From an uncultured Pelagibacteraceae bacterium (GTDB lineage: Bacteria; Pseudomonadota; Alphaproteobacteria; Pelagibacterales; Pelagibacteraceae): 37,532 bases of DNA. A model generated the notes under the pieces. The model saw nothing but the letters and a program-made list of their open reading frames with translations, was not told where the DNA came from and made no database searches. The translations under genes were made by a program, and so were the position numbers. How positions within the stretch are numbered: the stretch's first letter is position 1; each line of letters opens with the position of its first letter. Location: the NCBI GenBank assembly GCA_902570785.1, contig CACFZK010000010.1, forward strand, positions 1 to 37,532. Direction: 5' to 3'. Positions 33,502 to 37,532 of this stretch are shown piece after piece.

Positions 33502-34503
33502 TTATTTGTTGGGATTTACCAAAATTCTACCAGTCAATTCGCCTTTAAGCATTTTTGGAAATTCACCAAGTAACTCTTTTAAAGATGCTTCTTTAATTGA
33601 ACTCTCAATCAATTCGAAATCGATTAGTTTACTTACCTCGTTCCACACAAAATCTTTTCTTCTTGCCGATGTACCTGAGGAGTCGATTCCCCATAATTTT
33701 ACCCCTCTTATTACAAAAGGCATTGTATTAGTGGCAATTTTTACACCTCCTGCATTACCTGGTAAAGCAACAATGCCGCCTGGTTTTGTCTGTGCCAAAA
33801 TTTTAGTAAGTCCTTCTCCACCAACATTATCAACGACACAGTCCCACATACCTTTTTCCAAAAGTTTACTTTCACCCATAAATTCTTTTCTATCTAAAAT
33901 GTTTTTAGCACCTAATTTCTTTAAATAATCATGTTTGTCTTTTTTTCCTGTAACAGCATGAACATCGTAACCCATTTTTGATAAAGCCATGACAGCGAAA
34001 CTACCAACCCCACCTGTTGCTCCAGTAACCAAAACATCCTTTATTTTGGACCCCATCAAAAGTTCTTCTTTAGCTTTTACCGCAAAAGAACATAACAAAG
34101 CTGTAAGACCAGCTGTACCCATCATCATAGCTTTTTTATTTGTTAAATCTTTTGGTAATTTTACTAGAAAATCTGAGTTTACTTTTGCGTATTGTGAAAA
34201 TCCTCCATAATAAATTTCTCCTACTCTAAATCCGGTTAATATTACCTTATCATCCTTTTTAAATTTTTCATCTTCCGACTCTTCCACAGTCCCTGAAAAA
34301 TCTATACCTGGAACAAAGGGATATTTTTTAACAATTCTTCCACCATTATTTAATATCAATGCATCTTTAAAGTTTAAACTAGAAAAATCTATTCTAACTA
34401 AAACATTTCCATCTTTTAAATGATCAGTATTGAGATCTTTTACTTCACGAGTAAATTTTTCATCTTTATTATCAATTACAATGGCTTTGAAATTTTTTGG
34501 CAT
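33502..34503 (-). CDS. acuI: Acrylyl-CoA reductase AcuI / YhdH-type medium-chain reductase
   Basis: A 333-residue zinc-free medium-chain dehydrogenase/reductase. Signatures: 'SSLNFKDALILNNGG', 'PGIDFSGTVEES', 'TGFRVGEIYYGGFSQYAKV', the NADPH site 'VLVTGATGGVGSFAV' and 'GIDSSGTSARRKD', all as in the AcuI/YhdH group. AcuI reduces toxic acryloyl-CoA to propionyl-CoA using NADPH and is widespread in DMSP-using marine bacteria, SAR11 included. The gene is followed by a LysR regulator. General quinone oxidoreductase activity is the alternative. Confidence 0.85.
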   Translation of the reverse strand: MPKNFKAIVIDNKDEKFTREVKDLNTDHLKDGNVLVRIDFSSLNFKDALILNNGGRIVKKYPFVPGIDFSGTVEESEDEKFKKDDKVILTGFRVGEIYYGGFSQYAKVNSDFLVKLPKDLTNKKAMMMGTAGLTALLCSFAVKAKEELLMGSKIKDVLVTGATGGVGSFAVMALSKMGYDVHAVTGKKDKHDYLKKLGAKNILDRKEFMGESKLLEKGMWDCVVDNVGGEGLTKILAQTKPGGIVALPGNAGGVKIATNTMPFVIRGVKLWGIDSSGTSARRKDFVWNEVSKLIDFELIESSIKEASLKELLGEFPKMLKGELTGRILVNPNK

Positions 34504-34508
34504 GTTTT

Positions 34509-34541
34509 ATCTTACATGTGACAAATTAATATGACAAATTA
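34509..34541 (-). promoter_or_regulatory. Candidate acuI promoter with a 13-base direct repeat
   Basis: The + strand has TGACAAATTA twice (34519-34528 and 34532-34541), period 13. On the minus strand each copy gives TTGTCA, and the distal one (34537-34532) sits 17 bases before TAAGAT (34514-34509), forming a fair -35/-10 pair. Transcription would then start at about the acuI ATG (34503), i.e. a leaderless message. The repeat could also be an operator for the neighbouring LysR protein. Confidence 0.4.
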
Positions 34542-34565
34542 TTTTTTGAGAATATAAGATTGATT

Positions 34566-34769
34566 ATGAAGCAAAAATTTCCTTATTATATAAGATTAAG
34601 TATAATTCTCATTATTTTAATTTCTCCTATATTAGTTTTCCAAATTAGCTGGAGTTATTTAGGTAAAGAAGATGGATTATTATTTGCCTTTTGTTATGGA
34701 ATTGTAGCAGTAACTTATGCTTGTTATAAATTCTATTTAGATAATTGGAGAGATGAAGATGATGACTAA
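34566..34769 (+). CDS. 67-residue membrane protein with two helices
   Basis: A small integral membrane protein with two hydrophobic helices (about 9-29 and 38-58) and an acidic C-terminus ending Trp-Arg-Asp-Glu-Asp-Asp-Asp. I place the start at ATG 34566; a TTG at 34560 is the alternative. No family recognised. It is divergent from acuI and overlaps the convergent folE end by 4 bases. Confidence 0.65.
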   Translation: MKQKFPYYIRLSIILIILISPILVFQISWSYLGKEDGLLFAFCYGIVAVTYACYKFYLDNWRDEDDD

Positions 34770-35383
34770 TTTTTATCTGAAATGTGTTTCAAAAATCTAT
34801 TCTGAAAACTAAGATCATCTTTGAATTTACCTAAAAAATAATTTGTGATTGTAGTTGCTTTTTCTTTTTTAATACCTCTCATAGTCATACATTGATGAGT
34901 TGAATCTATTGTAACTGCAACTCCATGGGCATCCAAACCATCCATTAGAGATTTTGCAATCTGCATAGTTAATCTTTCTTGTGTTTGTAATCTTTTAGAA
35001 TAAACTTCAACAACCCTTGCTAGCTTGCTTAAACCTACTACTCTTTTTTTTGGTATGTAAGCTACATGAGCCACTCCAATAATTGGTGCCATATGGTGCT
35101 CACAATGACTTTGAACAGAAATATTTTTTTGTAGTACCATGTCATCGTAACCATTAACGTCACCAAAAGTTTTTAACAATTCCGAAGTAATTTCTTGATT
35201 ATATCCCTTGAAATATTCTTTATAAGCTTTTGTTACTCTTTTTGGAGTTTCTAACAACCCCTCTCTGTTAGGATTTTCACCAATCCATCGTAAAATAGTT
35301 CTAAAAGCTTCCTCTGCTTCTTTGTCTGAAACTTCTAATTTATCTTTTAAAACCGCATTATCTGTATTTTTAACTATTTTCAT
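34766..35383 (-). CDS. folE: GTP cyclohydrolase I
   Basis: A 205-residue FolE that turns GTP into dihydroneopterin triphosphate, the first step to folate. The zinc and catalytic motif is 'SHCEHHMAPIIG', with the second zinc cysteine in 'HQCMTMRGI'; 'ENPNREGLLETPKRV' and 'LSKLARVVEVYSKRLQTQERL' are further signatures. Start taken at ATG 35383 (Met-Lys-Ile-Val), as the upstream in-frame start at 35392 is less typical. Divergent from hisI across a 76-base gap. Confidence 0.95.
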   Translation of the reverse strand: MKIVKNTDNAVLKDKLEVSDKEAEEAFRTILRWIGENPNREGLLETPKRVTKAYKEYFKGYNQEITSELLKTFGDVNGYDDMVLQKNISVQSHCEHHMAPIIGVAHVAYIPKKRVVGLSKLARVVEVYSKRLQTQERLTMQIAKSLMDGLDAHGVAVTIDSTHQCMTMRGIKKEKATTITNYFLGKFKDDLSFQNRFLKHISDKN

Positions 35384-35459
35384 AAATAACAAAATTAATA
35401 TATAATAAAAATTATTAATGCAAACTGCAAACTTTTTATAGTTTTATATAGCTAATCAA

Positions 35460-35927
35460 ATGTTTAAAAAAAGAGAAAATGTCGCGGATATTGAAGAGGG
35501 TAATTTACTTTCACCTAAATTTAACAATGATGGTCTTATACCTGTCATAACAACTGATTTTAAAACCAAGGAAGTTTTAATGCAAGGTTTCATGAATTCT
35601 GAAGCTCTAAAAAAAACTATTGAAACTAAAGAAGCTCATTATTGGAGTAGATCAAGAAAAGAAGTTTGGCACAAAGGTGAAACAAGTGGTTTTGTTCAAA
35701 AGGTTGTTGAGATGAGAATAGATGATGATCAAGATTCTATATGGATGAGTGTAGATATAGGCGATGGCGCAAGTTGCCACGTTGGATATAAATCCTGTTT
35801 TTATAGATCGATTACTCTTGGAAAAATCGAAAACACCGAAGAGGTTAAAATAGATTTTAAGGAAAAAAAGAAAAAATTTGATCCTGAAGTGGTTTACAAA
35901 AACAAACCAAATCCAACAAAAATCTAG
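35460..35927 (+). CDS. hisI: Phosphoribosyl-AMP cyclohydrolase HisI
   Basis: A 155-residue HisI for the third step of histidine synthesis. 'VLMQGFMNSEALKKTIET' , 'HYWSRSRKEVWHKGETSG', the Mg site 'MRIDDDQDS' and the zinc cysteines in 'GDGASCHVGYKSCFYRSI' are all present. It is a stand-alone HisI without the HisE domain, as is usual in alphaproteobacteria. No other his genes are nearby. It ends 2 bases from the convergent Yip1-like gene. Confidence 0.95.
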   Translation: MFKKRENVADIEEGNLLSPKFNNDGLIPVITTDFKTKEVLMQGFMNSEALKKTIETKEAHYWSRSRKEVWHKGETSGFVQKVVEMRIDDDQDSIWMSVDIGDGASCHVGYKSCFYRSITLGKIENTEEVKIDFKEKKKKFDPEVVYKNKPNPTKI

Positions 35928-35929
35928 TT

Positions 35930-36448
35930 TTATCTATTAAAAACAATTAGTATTAAAAACAATAAAATAGCTTGGATAAACCAACACAACACTACAACAC
36001 CAAGCGCTTTCCACAAACTTTTATAATCAAGGGCTTGTCTAACAGCAACTACCATGCAAGCTAACATCCAAAATGAGGAGCCAATAAATGTTACTGTCAT
36101 TAATTCAGGGGTGAAACCAAATATTCTAATTATTCCAGGAGCACTGGAAAAACCAATTGTTCTAAGTAGTTCTCCATGATCGCTTTTTGTTTGTTTGTCT
36201 GGAAACAATTTTGTTCCAACAATAAAAATCAAAAATGCCCAGAAGTACCAACTAGCTAAAGATATTAATGGACCTAAAAAGAAACTAGTTGCTCCTAAAT
36301 GTATAGCCCCGACACCTGCTGCTAAGCTTGACAATACAACTACACACGCTGCCTGAAAGGTTGCAGATTTATCGTGCTCAACTTCTTCGTAAAGTTCAGG
36401 ATCAATTTTTATTGCTCTAAAAATTCTTTTTAAAAAATTCGATTTCAT
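35930..36448 (-). CDS. Yip1-like domain membrane protein
   Basis: A 172-residue protein: a short polar N-terminus with 'IKIDPELYEEVEHDKSAT', then about five helices (about 31-50, 55-77, 92-108, 118-137 and 146-168). This layout, starting with a 'dPe-y-eve-d--a-' motif before the first helix, is that of bacterial YIP1-family proteins. Function unknown. It lies 23 bases downstream of the corrected tspO end on the same strand and is probably co-transcribed with it. Confidence 0.75.
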   Translation of the reverse strand: MKSNFLKRIFRAIKIDPELYEEVEHDKSATFQAACVVVLSSLAAGVGAIHLGATSFFLGPLISLASWYFWAFLIFIVGTKLFPDKQTKSDHGELLRTIGFSSAPGIIRIFGFTPELMTVTFIGSSFWMLACMVVAVRQALDYKSLWKALGVVVLCWFIQAILLFLILIVFNR

Positions 36449-36471
36449 AGTTCAATGATTCATTATTTTAT

Positions 36472-36937
36472 TTAGTTCAAGTAAAAAATACTCACGTTTA
36501 GTAAAAATGCAAAAGAAGACCATAACAAATATGGTGTCATTAGTAAAAAGCTAAGTTTAGTAGTTTTGTAATAAATTATCATTAGCCAAACGATAAAAAA
36601 TAAAATTATTAACAAATTAAACACAGATAATAAAATTTGATGAAAGCCAAAAAAAAATTACACTCCACAGTGAGTTAAAAGCTATATGAACGAAATAAAT
36701 GTTCAATGTTTTCTTGTTCCGATAAGAAATCCAGTTAAACCAAATTGCTACAGACATTAATATGTAAAGTGTCGTCCATACGGGGCCAAAAACCCATGAT
36801 GGAGGGCTAAATGATGGTCGAATTATTTGTGAATACCAAGGTTCCTTAAAAATTGATGTTACAACTCCACCTATTGCAGAAGCCATAAATGTAATTAAAA
36901 CTATTAAAAATAAAGATAAGTATTTATTATTAAACAT
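36472..36937 (-). pseudogene. tspO: TspO/MBR family protein, split by a one-base frameshift
   Basis: A five-helix tryptophan-rich sensory/translocator protein. First frame from ATG 36937: 'SAIGGVVTSIFKEPWYSQI', 'RPSFSPPSWVFGPVWTTLYI', up to 'FNSLWSVIFF', then a premature stop at 36617. The next frame continues 'GFHQILLSVFNLLIILFF', 'LLMTPYLLWSSFAFLLN' and 'VSIFYLN' to a stop at 36472, exactly the expected last two helices. The break is a 9-T run (A on + at 36649-36657); 8 T restores a protein of about 154 residues, the normal length. TspO binds porphyrins and is tied to stress or light responses. Divergent from a short-chain dehydrogenase. Confidence 0.87.
36649..36657 (-). repeat. T9 homopolymer at the tspO frame break
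   Basis: Nine T on the minus strand where the two tspO frames meet; eight would join them at a conserved 'FFGFHQ'-like position. Confidence 0.9.
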
Positions 36938-36958
36938 TAATATGAGATATAATTTATC

Positions 36959-37532
36959 ATGAGCAATGACCAAAAGAAAGTTTGGATAACAGGTGCAAGT
37001 AGCGGTATTGGGAAGGCTGTTGCTGAAAAATTTGCAAAAGAAAATTGGAAAGTTGCAATTTCTGCTAGAAGAGAAAATCTATTAAATGAAATGGCAAAAA
37101 ATGAGAATATTTTTGCTTATCCAATGGATGTGACTGACTCAAATAGAACTCAAGAAACATTTAATAAAATATTAAAAGACTTTAAAGATATAGATCTTTG
37201 TATTTTTAGTTCTGGCACTTACGAAAGGAAGTCAGAAAAGGGTCTAAGCGTAGAGAATGTAAAAACAGTAATGGAGGTTAATTTTTTAGGTGTTGTTGGC
37301 TGTGTTAAAGCAGTTCAAGAGTATTTTCAAAATAAGAAAAACGGACATATTTCAATTGTCTCATCACCAGTAGGGTATAGAGGTTTACCTAAATCGTCTG
37401 GATATACTGCATCAAAAGCATCTTTAAATAATTTTACCCAAGGAATTTATTTTGATTTTCAAAAATTTAATGTGAGAGTATCCCTAATATCACCAGGATT
37501 TATCAAAACAGCTTTAACAGATAAGAATGAAT
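36959..37532 (+). CDS. Short-chain dehydrogenase/reductase, cut by the window end
   Basis: The first 191 residues of an SDR. The Rossmann motif is 'TGASSGIGKAVAEKF' (TGxxxGIG, about 10-17), the structural Asn lies in 'MEVNFLGVVG', the catalytic serine in 'SIVSSPVGYRG' and the Tyr-x-x-x-Lys pair in 'SGYTASKASL'. Starts at ATG 36959 with Met-Ser-Asn-Asp; no stop before the window edge. Divergent from tspO with 21 bases between starts. Substrate unknown. Confidence 0.9.
   Translation, partial: MSNDQKKVWITGASSGIGKAVAEKFAKENWKVAISARRENLLNEMAKNENIFAYPMDVTDSNRTQETFNKILKDFKDIDLCIFSSGTYERKSEKGLSVENVKTVMEVNFLGVVGCVKAVQEYFQNKKNGHISIVSSPVGYRGLPKSSGYTASKASLNNFTQGIYFDFQKFNVRVSLISPGFIKTALTDKNE

Noticed and set aside
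1-37532. Mobile elements, CRISPR arrays, tRNA or rRNA genes, toxin-antitoxin or defence systems
   Set aside because: No transposase or integrase, no regularly spaced repeats, no cloverleaf in the short gaps, and all genes fit a core-genome pattern.

Overview
The window looks like a chromosomal segment of a SAR11-type alphaproteobacterium (Pelagibacterales). The DNA is very AT-rich, with A/T-biased codons and Lys/Asn/Ile-rich proteins. Genes are packed tightly, often with 1-14 base overlaps, and the longest stretch without a protein gene is about 230 bases. Gene orders such as aroQ-accB-accC and mrcA-prfB beside a divergent rne are typical of alphaproteobacteria. There is no phage, insertion sequence, CRISPR array, rRNA or recognisable tRNA; this is core genome. 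The assignment rests on gene content and composition, not on a tree.

Region by region. 1-720: two small + strand genes (a secreted protein and an NTF2-like protein). 730-7913, minus strand: one SUF iron-sulfur operon read iscR-sufB-VOC protein-sufE-sufC-sufD-sufS-sufU-sufT-sufA-60-residue protein, with a probable IscR operator at its head. 8044-11116: alpha/beta hydrolase, anmK and tyrS. 11118-16382, minus strand: mrcA-prfB-AsmA-like operon; prfB has the classical +1 programmed frameshift, while mrcA is split by a 9-A run. 16557-21557: rne, thiG with a frameshifted thiS, then aroQ-accB-accC. 21608-23780: a 27-residue very basic protein, a membrane protein, a GC-rich structured RNA (minus strand) with its own terminator, and mnmA. 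23819-28434: DUF3553 protein, CysQ-like phosphatase, recX, ABA4-like protein, DsbA-fold isomerase, rhodanese, a glycosyltransferase-like protein and a peroxiredoxin. 28511-32607: amtB, HU, rseP-rhomboid and bactofilin. 32608-37532: LysR regulator with acuI, folE, hisI, Yip1-like protein, frameshifted tspO, and a short-chain dehydrogenase cut by the window edge.

How it fits together. The SUF operon is a complete machine: sulfur mobilisation (SufS, SufE and also SufU), the SufBCD scaffold, carriers (SufA, SufT) and a cluster-sensing repressor (IscR). The remaining genes are housekeeping: translation (tyrS, prfB, mnmA, rne), peptidoglycan (mrcA, anmK), fatty acid initiation (accBC), cofactors (thiSG, folE), nitrogen uptake (amtB), and envelope proteolysis (rseP, rhomboid).

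Most worth a second look: (1) the structured RNA at about 22393-22590, which I could not match to a known family; (2) three genes (mrcA, thiS, tspO) each broken by exactly one extra base in an A/T run of 8-9, which is either sequence error or a case for transcriptional slippage; (3) an 11-G run inside tyrS; (4) an RNase E/G with no cysteine at all, so without the zinc link; (5) SufE and SufU together with an embedded VOC protein in one SUF operon. I did not find clear evidence of a wholly new multi-gene system.
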